A stretch of 64,000 nt of DNA from Leptospira ognonensis. Its GTDB lineage: Bacteria > Spirochaetota > Leptospiria > Leptospirales > Leptospiraceae. Shown here piece by piece: positions 26,552 through 34,411 of this stretch. Every line of letters starts with the position of its first letter. The first letter of the stretch is position 1. The position numbers were made by a program, and so were the translations under genes. The notes under the pieces were generated by a model. It made no database searches. It saw only the letters and a list, made by a program, of their open reading frames with translations, and had not been told where the DNA came from. Where the stretch lies: NCBI RefSeq assembly GCF_004770745.1, contig NZ_RQGD01000022.1:328970-392969 (forward strand), in the 5' to 3' direction.

Positions 26552-28432
26552 ATGGCTAGTGAAGAAATTCCCTACTGGGAAGACCGGCAGATCAAAAACT
26601 CATCAAGGCAATCGAGCAAAGCGCTCATGGTGAGCCCAGATAAGATATATATATTCCCGGTCACCAAACCAGTATTTCAGTTCATCGAAAACTTATGGCA
26701 GTCCTTCACAAATAAAATGGTCTCCCTCGTCCATTTCGATGACGAGCCCGTGTTTAGTTTTTCTATTTTTGAAGTCATTGATCAAGATGAGATGCGAATT
26801 GTGGCCACAGCCACTCACTTCAAGCTCCGAGAGATCGCTGAGCGCCGAAAAATCCCTGGCATTGATGAATATATGGTAAAAGCGCGGCCGATTCCTTTTA
26901 GCGATCCAAGAAACGATTCCGCTCGTTACATCCAACAAGCAATCATTGATTTCAATAAGGGCCTTCGCCCTGAAATCCAAATGATCAATCTGAAGGAAGC
27001 CGAGATTCATCCCGAGAGAAAGGTTTTATTATCCGAAACCATGAACCATGCTGTTGGACTACCCTTATTTGTGAACGATGTTCCGATCGGTATCTTATGG
27101 GGCATCACGAAGGATCCGATTCCTGAAGATAAAATTCGACCGTTGATGTTGCAGTTATACTCTCTCTTTGATGTCATTGATTTTGTTGTTGGAAAGGAAT
27201 CCGAAAAAGGTAGAGACCCTTATATCGCTCAAAAGAATATCGAGAAAGCAGATACCGTTTCTAATTCAAGAAACCTATTTTATACTACTACGAAAGACCA
27301 AAAAGAACCTGTAACTTCGATCATTTTTAAATCCCATCAGTACAATATTGAATATCGAATGGATGCATCATTTATCATTCCGACTACGGAAGGTTATGCT
27401 GTATCTTTAAAAAGTTTTACTCCAGAAAAATTAAACAACTCAGGTAAGAATTTATTGTTGATACCAGGCTTTTTCTGTCGACGATCCGTGATGGATAAGT
27501 TAGGTAAAGAACTCGCTCTCAAGTATGGTTATCGAGTATTCCTAATGGATATGCGAGGAAGGTCCTTGCAAACCATGCCACGGAACGGTAAGAAAGAAGG
27601 CTGGACTGTAGACAATTATATCCAAGACGACTTTCCAGAAGTTCTAAGATGGATTAGGTGGCACTATCGTAGTGAAAAAACTGTTGTCATAGGGCACAGT
27701 ATGGGAGGGATGATCCCTCGCTTCTATGCATCCTCTTATGATATCATAAAAGAAATTAAAGAAGAGTTCAATCTTCCAAATCCTGATGACCACTTGGCAG
27801 GCATTGTTTCCATTACATCACCAAACTATATTAGTTTAAAATCGAACTTTATTGGATTAGACACTCTAAAAAAAGGCTTCGGCCTCATGCCGCATAAGAT
27901 GATTTCGGATATGATTTTTAGCATGGCTTCCTTCTCCATGCAGGCAACGATTCAAACTATTGACCTAAAGAAATTTTTTAAATTTCTTTTAAACTTTCAT
28001 TCCAGCTTGCGCTCGTTTAGTTATAGTATCGGTACGAGAGTTTTGACAATCAAAGACTTTGTTGGATACAAAGAAATCACTCCACCTGAATGGTATTTTC
28101 TGATGGAAGACGTCTTCTGCGAAGAATCGGTTTCGGTAATTATGCAGTTTTTCCAGAGTCAAATTTCAAATGATCGCAGTTTCTTATCTAACGATGGAAA
28201 GATTAATTATACTAAGAACTTCATCGAAAACTTTAAACTACCTATCTATAGCGTAGTAGGTACTGTCGATCAAATTGTTCCGGAAGAATCTCTAGAAGAT
28301 CTATCTCTGCTTAAATCTGAAAACAAAGTCATCACGAAATACGAGCAAGGGCATTTAGGTATCATTTTTCATAGTGAGACCGTCAGAAAGATTTGTGAAG
28401 GTATCGATGATTGGATTTTAAAACTAAACTAG
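26552..28432 (+). CDS. Two-domain alpha/beta hydrolase
   Basis: A 626-residue cytosolic protein. The N-terminal 230 or so residues form an unrecognised domain. An alpha/beta hydrolase domain follows from about 275: oxyanion region LLLIPGFFCRR (near 304), nucleophile elbow VIGHSMGGMIPR (near 380), and a late acid and His (TVDQIVPEE and EQGHLGIIF near 595-610). The fold resembles PhaC-like or lipase hydrolases acting on large acyl substrates. AAAGGA precedes the ATG. The N-terminal part contains EAEIHPERKVLLSETMNHAVGLPLF-type sequence with a GAF-like feel, so it might sense a ligand; this is a guess. No operon partner is obvious. Confidence 0.8.
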   Translation: MASEEIPYWEDRQIKNSSRQSSKALMVSPDKIYIFPVTKPVFQFIENLWQSFTNKMVSLVHFDDEPVFSFSIFEVIDQDEMRIVATATHFKLREIAERRKIPGIDEYMVKARPIPFSDPRNDSARYIQQAIIDFNKGLRPEIQMINLKEAEIHPERKVLLSETMNHAVGLPLFVNDVPIGILWGITKDPIPEDKIRPLMLQLYSLFDVIDFVVGKESEKGRDPYIAQKNIEKADTVSNSRNLFYTTTKDQKEPVTSIIFKSHQYNIEYRMDASFIIPTTEGYAVSLKSFTPEKLNNSGKNLLLIPGFFCRRSVMDKLGKELALKYGYRVFLMDMRGRSLQTMPRNGKKEGWTVDNYIQDDFPEVLRWIRWHYRSEKTVVIGHSMGGMIPRFYASSYDIIKEIKEEFNLPNPDDHLAGIVSITSPNYISLKSNFIGLDTLKKGFGLMPHKMISDMIFSMASFSMQATIQTIDLKKFFKFLLNFHSSLRSFSYSIGTRVLTIKDFVGYKEITPPEWYFLMEDVFCEESVSVIMQFFQSQISNDRSFLSNDGKINYTKNFIENFKLPIYSVVGTVDQIVPEESLEDLSLLKSENKVITKYEQGHLGIIFHSETVRKICEGIDDWILKLN

Positions 28433-28436
28433 AGAA

Positions 28437-28961
28437 TTAATTTCGATCTTTAAAATGGTTTCTTAACATGCTCATTTCTTGCAGTAAAGTGCTATCACGA
28501 CCTGCAAGAAAGTAAGCACCTCGAATCAAAGGGCTAAATATTTCTGATTCTTCCGTGATCGTAACAGTAGTTAATCCATTTTTCTCAGCCATCTCATACG
28601 TCCAAGTTCCGCGCATCTTAAAAGAGGATTCATATAGAATCACCTCAAGCTTTTGGTCAGGAATGGTCGCTCCCCTTTTAAAAAGCATATAGCCGCCCAT
28701 ATCTGTGATTTCCTTCCAGGCAAGCGGGATATGATTCAGATCCTTTTCGATGATTTCAACTCTAACGACATCCTTCCTTCGGCTCGGCATTTCTTCAATG
28801 CTAAGCAAATAATTCCAGATTTTGGAAGCAGGGACCTCCATAGTCTCCGAAATGCTGTTAGTGTACCTTGCCTCCTGAAACAAACCTATGCCCAAAAAAA
28901 GTCCAACAAGAAAGATTAGAAGGAAAGAGAGACCAAGGGAAAATTTTAATGATTTGTTCAT
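28437..28961 (-). CDS. Membrane-anchored SRPBCC (START-like) protein
   Basis: A 174-residue protein. The start at 28961 gives an N-terminal hydrophobic helix (FSLGLSFLLIFLVGLFLGIG) as membrane anchor. The remainder is a polyketide-cyclase/START-like fold: ISETMEVPASKIWNYLLSIEEMPSRRKDVVRVEI at the start, then beta strands and a long C-terminal helix. This family binds hydrophobic ligands in a cavity; no ligand is evident. It is convergent with the alpha/beta hydrolase gene and divergent from the NTF2-like gene, whose start lies about 50 bases away. Confidence 0.8.
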   Translation of the reverse strand: MNKSLKFSLGLSFLLIFLVGLFLGIGLFQEARYTNSISETMEVPASKIWNYLLSIEEMPSRRKDVVRVEIIEKDLNHIPLAWKEITDMGGYMLFKRGATIPDQKLEVILYESSFKMRGTWTYEMAEKNGLTTVTITEESEIFSPLIRGAYFLAGRDSTLLQEMSMLRNHFKDRN

Positions 28962-29012
28962 ATTTTTTATTCTTGCAGATTCCAAAGTTTGGCAACAAAG
29001 TATTATCCCACT

Positions 29013-29489
29013 ATGCACCCGAATGAAGAATTAATCACAAAATTTTACACCGCGTTTCAATCCAAAGACGGAAACACAATGGCAAGTTCCTACCACCCTG
29101 AAGCGGAATTTTCTGATCCCGTGTTTCAAAATCTGAAGGGAAAGGAGGTTGGCGCTATGTGGCTGATGTTAGTCGAACGCGGTCAAAATCTATCCATTCG
29201 TTTTTCCAATGTAAAAGCAGATGAGACGAACGGTTCTGCCGATTGGGAAGCTGATTACAGTTTCAGTAAAACGGGAAGGATGGTTTACAATAAAATTCAT
29301 GCAGAATTTACATTCCAAGACGGTAAGATCAAAACACATAAAGACCGATTCAGCTTATGGAAATGGGCAGGGATGGCTATGGGACCAGTTGGAAGTTTAC
29401 TAGGATGGTTACCTACCATCCAAAATAAAATCAGAAAAGAAGCGATGACAGGTCTTGCTATGTATATGAAACGTAAAAAAATAAGCTAA
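29013..29489 (+). CDS. NTF2/SnoaL-like protein
   Basis: A 158-residue soluble protein with the nuclear-transport-factor-2-like cone fold: NEELITKFYTAFQSKDGNTMASSYHPEAEFSDPVF at the start, a basic central region and strands with FTFQDGKIKTHKDRFSLWKW. Such proteins may be isomerases, hydrolases or ligand binders. The ATG at 29013 agrees with where the fold begins; an upstream TTG at 28989 would add unmatched residues. The C-terminus is basic (MKRKKIS). No particular reaction can be named. Confidence 0.8.
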   Translation: MHPNEELITKFYTAFQSKDGNTMASSYHPEAEFSDPVFQNLKGKEVGAMWLMLVERGQNLSIRFSNVKADETNGSADWEADYSFSKTGRMVYNKIHAEFTFQDGKIKTHKDRFSLWKWAGMAMGPVGSLLGWLPTIQNKIRKEAMTGLAMYMKRKKIS

Positions 29490-29507
29490 TGAGCTAATTC
29501 TGGTGGC

Positions 29508-29861
29508 TTACTTCGGCATATTTGAAAGGCCACCAGCGTTGATGACATCGGAAAAACCGATGGATTCTAGATAAGATTTCGCACTACCACTTCTTCCACC
29601 TGACGCACAGTAAACGATTATCGATTTATCCTTACCACCAAATTCTCCCAACCGTTTTTCCACCTGATCAACAGGAATATTAACGGCTCCAGGGAAATGA
29701 CCAGCTTGGTACTCGGCTGGAGTTCGAACGTCCACGACAAGTGCTCCTTGTTGGATCTTGTCCTTTATTTTATTTGCGTCTACTGACATAGCTGACCTAA
29801 ACCGATTAAAAATAATGGCAATAAAAACGACCCCTATCGCAATCAAAATGTATTTATTCAC
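29508..29861 (-). CDS. Membrane-anchored rhodanese-like protein
   Basis: A 117-residue single-domain rhodanese with an N-terminal membrane helix (IAIGVVFIAIIF). It has the CH2A-type motif VDVRTPAEYQAGHFPGAVNIP and the active loop VYCASGGRSG, whose Cys would carry persulphide. Strongly basic or acidic partners are not seen. Its start overlaps the hisI stop by four bases (ATGA), so it is translated from the hisI message. A role in sulphur transfer or thiol chemistry is likely but the partner is unknown. Confidence 0.9.
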   Translation of the reverse strand: MNKYILIAIGVVFIAIIFNRFRSAMSVDANKIKDKIQQGALVVDVRTPAEYQAGHFPGAVNIPVDQVEKRLGEFGGKDKSIIVYCASGGRSGSAKSYLESIGFSDVINAGGLSNMPK

Positions 29862-30412
29862 TTAATTTCCTCAATTTTGTTTTTATATAGAAAAATAGGA
29901 TCCTTATCCTCAGAAATTTGACGAAAAAAACAGGAATAATACCCAGTGTGACAAGCAGCTCCCATCTGATATGTCTCATAAACGATGTAGAATGGGCTTA
30001 GCGAAAGCCAAATCCTTTCTAAAATCTGAAGGTGTCCTGAATCTTCGCCCTTCACCCATTTTTTATTTCGGGATCGGCTGAAATAAGTTCCTTTACCCGA
30101 TGCAATTGCTTGGGTGATGGACTCGGGTCTACCCCATGCAAGCATGAGAGCTGTACCAGAACGATCCATGGCAAACATCGGGAATAGATCTGGTGCCTTT
30201 TCCAATACTTTGGATTTTAAATCGGAGCTAACATTATCTTTTCCGTTTTCCCAAAGCAGTGTTAGGTCATTGAATGATGTTTGAGTTCTGTTTTCTAAGA
30301 GGAAGGCGTCCTCATCGCAATCAACAAAAACCTTCTCTCCCTCCGTTTGCCATGCCTGCTTTAAACGATTCTTGGCCTCTTCGTGAGTGAGCTGAAGAAG
30401 ATTGATTTTCAT
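29858..30412 (-). CDS. hisI: Phosphoribosyl-AMP cyclohydrolase with rearranged metal motif
   Basis: Third step of histidine synthesis, opening the adenine ring of phosphoribosyl-AMP. Conserved parts: MLAWGRPESI, TYFSRSRNKKWVKGEDSGHLQ (near 110-130), ACHTG (C154) and SCFFR (C161). The metal-binding DCDxDxxLL block normally sits between SGxxQ and ACHTG, but here that place reads SLSPFYIV. A matching block DCDEDAFLL instead occurs in the N-terminal extension at 31-39. Length is 184 residues against the usual 110-130. The ATG at 30412 has GGAT seven bases before it; an in-frame ATG at 30472 would add 20 residues. It is transcribed after a cyclase gene and overlaps the rhodanese gene. Confidence 0.88.
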   Translation of the reverse strand: MKINLLQLTHEEAKNRLKQAWQTEGEKVFVDCDEDAFLLENRTQTSFNDLTLLWENGKDNVSSDLKSKVLEKAPDLFPMFAMDRSGTALMLAWGRPESITQAIASGKGTYFSRSRNKKWVKGEDSGHLQILERIWLSLSPFYIVYETYQMGAACHTGYYSCFFRQISEDKDPIFLYKNKIEEIK

Positions 30413-30476
30413 TTTATGATCCGGATTTCTTTCAATGAGGACAATCGAATCCGTATTTGCGATCGTGATCATAAGA

Positions 30477-31769
30477 CTATACTGCCTCTACTGCTACAAT
30501 CTCTGTCATTTTGGTTTTTCCTCTAAGCGCAAAATTACCTAAAGAAACAAATTTCACAAGTAAGGTGTCTGGATTTGCAACCCGTGATAATAATTCGCGA
30601 GAAATCAGAAAAGATCTGTTCACCTCTTTGCCAAGAGACTCAATTCGACTCGCCGCATTGACAGTATCACCTATCACCGTATATTCGAGCCTTGTCGCGA
30701 TACCCACATTGCCGACGTAAGCTGGTCCATAATGGATACCAATACGAACTTTGATCGGTTTCAATTTAGCCTCTTTGCGCACCAAATTCCATTCATTTAA
30801 ACTTTTGCGCATCGCAATGCCGGCACGAATGGCATTTTCCGCATCCAAAGGAGATTCTACAGGAGTACCAAACGTAACTAACATTCCATCTCCTATAAAT
30901 TTATCTAAAGACCCGCCGTTACCAAAGACAACATCTAACATTCGTGAATGGTAATCCGATAATGTGGCCATCGTTTTTTCAGGACCTAACTCTTCTGAAA
31001 GCTGGGTAAATCCTTCGATATCACAAAATAGTACAGCAACATTCTGCTCTTTACCGCCGGAAGTAAAAAAACTATCGTCTGCTTTCTCAATCTCGGTGAC
31101 TACATTAGGCGAAAAATAACGTGATAACTGATTTGACTTAACCTCATTAGATACTGCATTAAAAACAGTTTTTCTAACTAAAAATGTAAGATAAGCTAAG
31201 AAAAAACCTAGAATTCCCACTATGGCCATACCCAATATATAACTATTTACATGGGCAGCATTTCCTAGGAGTGCTTCCTTAAAACTTTCTGTACTTTGAA
31301 ATCGCGGGTCTGCCATCGCATAAAGTAAAATGGAGCATTGACTAATAACCACACCCAAGGCATAGAGCAGAGGATATAACGGCTGTATCGTAAACGCATT
31401 TAAGAGAAGTATTCCATAAATGGTAGTATGGGTATAGGTTTTTACGAGATACGTTCTAGGAACCATATCACCACCCACAGAATTATAATAGATAAACGGA
31501 AGGATCGTTATGAGTGCCACATCGATAAGAACACAAAGTATACCAATGGGCATAACAAATTTATTCTTCCTTAATATCCGTAGTAGCAGATACAAACTGA
31601 TTGTTAATATAATATTTACAATCACTGTAGATAGTATCTCAAACAGAGAATTCGCGATAAAAAAGGATATGATTGTGGAAATAACAGCTATAAAGATTTT
31701 TCCATAGAGGCTATAAGTTATCCCTTGAATTTCCTTCTCTCTCAGGAGAATTTCTGTTTTAGTTTGCAT
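30477..31769 (-). CDS. Membrane class III adenylate/guanylate cyclase
   Basis: A 430-residue protein with six hydrophobic helices (about 20-205) followed by a class III cyclase catalytic domain (about 240-420). Metal-binding Asp residues are in AVLFCDIEGFT and GDGMLVTFG. The transition-state Asn and Arg are in NAASRIES. Substrate-choosing residues are Lys in SLDKFIGD and Thr in EYTVIGD, which favours adenylate over guanylate cyclase. It should make cAMP in response to a membrane or lipid-facing signal. It lies six bases downstream of metG on the same strand and upstream of hisI. Confidence 0.9.
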   Translation of the reverse strand: MQTKTEILLREKEIQGITYSLYGKIFIAVISTIISFFIANSLFEILSTVIVNIILTISLYLLLRILRKNKFVMPIGILCVLIDVALITILPFIYYNSVGGDMVPRTYLVKTYTHTTIYGILLLNAFTIQPLYPLLYALGVVISQCSILLYAMADPRFQSTESFKEALLGNAAHVNSYILGMAIVGILGFFLAYLTFLVRKTVFNAVSNEVKSNQLSRYFSPNVVTEIEKADDSFFTSGGKEQNVAVLFCDIEGFTQLSEELGPEKTMATLSDYHSRMLDVVFGNGGSLDKFIGDGMLVTFGTPVESPLDAENAIRAGIAMRKSLNEWNLVRKEAKLKPIKVRIGIHYGPAYVGNVGIATRLEYTVIGDTVNAASRIESLGKEVNRSFLISRELLSRVANPDTLLVKFVSLGNFALRGKTKMTEIVAVEAV

Positions 31770-31775
31770 AAATTT

Positions 31776-33791
31776 TTATTTTAAAAGATCTCCTGGATTT
31801 GCCTCTCGATCTGGAACAAACAAGGATAAACTAGCGTCCTTACCCGATGCAAGTAGCATTGCTTCAGAAAGACCAAATTTCATCTGCCTTGGCTTCAAAT
31901 TAGACACGACCACTACTTTTTTTCCGAGCAATTTTTCAGGAGAGTATGCGGATTTGATTCCGGCAAAGACATTCTTAATTCCTTTTTCACCAAGATCAAC
32001 TTTGACGTTTAAAAGTTTATCAGCCCCTTCTACGAGATTCGCCTCGACGATGAGTCCGACTCTTAACTCAACCTTCGTTAATTCATCAATCGTAATGGTT
32101 CCTGATTCCGATATTTCTTTCACTTCCACCTTTGGTACTCCTGCATTCGCTTTTTCAAATGCTTCTTTTGTCTCTTGAATCATCGCTTGGATATTTTTCT
32201 CCTCAACCCTTTTCGAGAGCATCACATAATTGGAAAGCGTGACATCTTCAAGAAATTCACCTATATTTCCAAAATCCAGTTTGTCCAATTGATAAAGTTT
32301 TTTGATCTCATCACTCAAACTCGGCATAACGGGCGCTAAATATGTGAATAGTATTTTGGCACAATTGCTAGAAGTCGTGACGACATCCCTGGCTTTTTCT
32401 GGATCCGTTTTGATCAGCACCCAAGGTGCATAATCATTAACGTATTTATTTACTTTATCACCTAGGGAAGTTATCTCTCGCATAACCTTTGAATAGTTTC
32501 GTGATTGATACGAATCTAAGATCTCATCTTTCCTAGACAAAAGTTCGCTTACGAGTTCCTTTCCTTCTGGGGATAGTTTTCCTAGTCGCCGTTCTAATTT
32601 GTCTAGTATGCCAGTTGAGACTCTCGAGACTAAATTGACCAAGTTCCCGATCAGATCGGAATTTACTCTTGAAACAAAGTCATCAAAGGAAATATCCACA
32701 TCCTCCATTCCATTTCCCAATCTGCATGCTAGATAAAAACGAAAATGTTCTGGATCCAAATACTTAATAAAAGTAGAAGCATTGATGAAAGTGCCTCTGG
32801 ATTTTGACATCTTTTCTCCATTGACGGTCAAAAATCCATGAACATTTAACTGCTCCGGTGTCTTATATCCCGCACCCATGAGCATTGCAGGCCAAAAAAG
32901 TCCATGAAAGTACAAGATATCCTTTCCAACAAAATGTACGATTTCGCCTTTGCCATCCCGCCAGTACTCATTGAATTTTTTTTCATCTTTAAAATAATTC
33001 ATTGATGAGGCCATATAACCGATTGGTGCATCTAACCAAACGTAAAAGTATTTATTTTCCTCTCCAGGGATCGCAAAACCAAAGTAAGGTCCATCACGAC
33101 TAATATCCCATTCTTGTAATCCGGAATGAAACCACTCTTGTAATTTTTTCTGAGCGCCTTCATTTAAGCGATTTCCCTCTTCCATCCAAGTTTTCAATTG
33201 AGTCTGGAAATCTTGTAACTTAAAAAAAAGATGTTTTGATTCCTTTAAGACAGGCTTGGTGGAACATATTGCACAATAAGAATCTTTTAGATCTTTTGGG
33301 GAGTAGCTGCTTCCACAAACTTCACAAGAATCACCATATTGGTCTTTGGCACCACATTTTGGGCAAGTCCCCTTGATAAATCGATCCGGTAAAAACATCG
33401 CATCATGTTCACAATACGATTGTTCAATATTTCGCGAAGCAATATGTCCCTTGCTTTTTAACTCGAGATAGATCTCTTCCGAATATTTTCTGTTTTCTTC
33501 TGAATTTGTCGTATAATAATTGTCATATGCAACATGAAAGGCAGTTAAATCTCGATAGTGCTCTTTTTGAACTTCTTGGATGAGGTCTTCTGGAGATTTA
33601 CCTAGCTTCTTTGCCGCGATCATAATGGGAGTGCCATGCGTATCATCTGCACAGAAAAAATGGCATTCATTACCGATCAATTTTTGAAATCGCACCCATA
33701 TATCTGTTTGGACTGCTTCTAATATATGTCCTAAATGGATAGAGCCATTCGCATAAGGCAGCGCACTTGTAACTAGAATTTTTTTAGTCAT
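31776..33791 (-). CDS. metG: Methionyl-tRNA synthetase
   Basis: Charges tRNA-Met. The 671-residue protein has the class I HIGH variant HLGH near residue 17, a four-cysteine zinc domain (CPKCGA, CEVCGS, CAICST near 140-175), the KMSKS motif (GEKMSKSRGT near 325), an anticodon-binding helical domain, and a C-terminal tRNA-binding domain (about 570-671, TKVELRVGLIVEANLV and KMKFGLSEAML-type sequence). The start at 33791 (MTKKILVTSALPY) matches the family; an upstream ATG at 33866 would add unrelated residues. Confidence 0.97.
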   Translation of the reverse strand: MTKKILVTSALPYANGSIHLGHILEAVQTDIWVRFQKLIGNECHFFCADDTHGTPIMIAAKKLGKSPEDLIQEVQKEHYRDLTAFHVAYDNYYTTNSEENRKYSEEIYLELKSKGHIASRNIEQSYCEHDAMFLPDRFIKGTCPKCGAKDQYGDSCEVCGSSYSPKDLKDSYCAICSTKPVLKESKHLFFKLQDFQTQLKTWMEEGNRLNEGAQKKLQEWFHSGLQEWDISRDGPYFGFAIPGEENKYFYVWLDAPIGYMASSMNYFKDEKKFNEYWRDGKGEIVHFVGKDILYFHGLFWPAMLMGAGYKTPEQLNVHGFLTVNGEKMSKSRGTFINASTFIKYLDPEHFRFYLACRLGNGMEDVDISFDDFVSRVNSDLIGNLVNLVSRVSTGILDKLERRLGKLSPEGKELVSELLSRKDEILDSYQSRNYSKVMREITSLGDKVNKYVNDYAPWVLIKTDPEKARDVVTTSSNCAKILFTYLAPVMPSLSDEIKKLYQLDKLDFGNIGEFLEDVTLSNYVMLSKRVEEKNIQAMIQETKEAFEKANAGVPKVEVKEISESGTITIDELTKVELRVGLIVEANLVEGADKLLNVKVDLGEKGIKNVFAGIKSAYSPEKLLGKKVVVVSNLKPRQMKFGLSEAMLLASGKDASLSLFVPDREANPGDLLK

Positions 33792-33913
33792 AAAGATTAA
33801 TTCCAATATCCTTGGCCTAAGTTCGAATTCAGCCTCTTTTTCGTAATTTTTAAGAAAAGTTTTCAAAAATGAAGTTGCCCATTCTATTTTAGTCTTTAGT
33901 ATCGGGGTTTGCC

Positions 33914-34411
33914 ATGGCTAAGAAAATTGTTCATAATTTAAAACAGGGAAAAGCCCACAAAAATGCTCACCCAGATTCATTGCAGAGCGATCTTGGGCTG
34001 GATCATGACCTTCATGTTGAATATGCAAAGATTTTGGTGAGCCTTTGGTCCTATGCATGTAACGTTGACGGGCAATTGAAAAAAGGAGAGGGTGAGCTAG
34101 TCGCTGATCTCGTAAATGTGCTGTTTGAGCCAGACTGCCTTCTGAGTGAGTATCGTGATCGCAAAAAAGAAGTTTTAGCCATTCTATCGGAAACCTTTGA
34201 AAGCCCTCTTCCCATGAAAACGGTTGCAAAATCTGTGATTGGAAATGACCAATATTGCTTAAATTTCTACGAAGACGCTGTTTGCATCGTGGCAAGTGAC
34301 GGAAACTTAAATCCTTCGGAAGTTGAATTCTTGAATGAATTGGCCAACGAATTACAAATCTCACCAATGGACAAACATCAGGTTGAAAAAAAATATTTGG
34401 GCAGTTTATAG
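33914..34411 (+). CDS. TerB-like helical protein
   Basis: A 165-residue cytosolic, mainly helical protein. The pattern with VSLWSYACNVDGQLKKGE near 45-62 and IVASDGNLNPSEVEFLNELANEL near 125-147, each an acidic loop followed by a helix, resembles the two metal-binding repeats of TerB/DUF533 domains. GGGG lies six bases before the ATG. Biochemical function is unknown, though TerB-like proteins are linked to stress or membrane processes. The next gene, a large membrane protein, begins within its 3' end. Confidence 0.65.
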   Translation: MAKKIVHNLKQGKAHKNAHPDSLQSDLGLDHDLHVEYAKILVSLWSYACNVDGQLKKGEGELVADLVNVLFEPDCLLSEYRDRKKEVLAILSETFESPLPMKTVAKSVIGNDQYCLNFYEDAVCIVASDGNLNPSEVEFLNELANELQISPMDKHQVEKKYLGSL

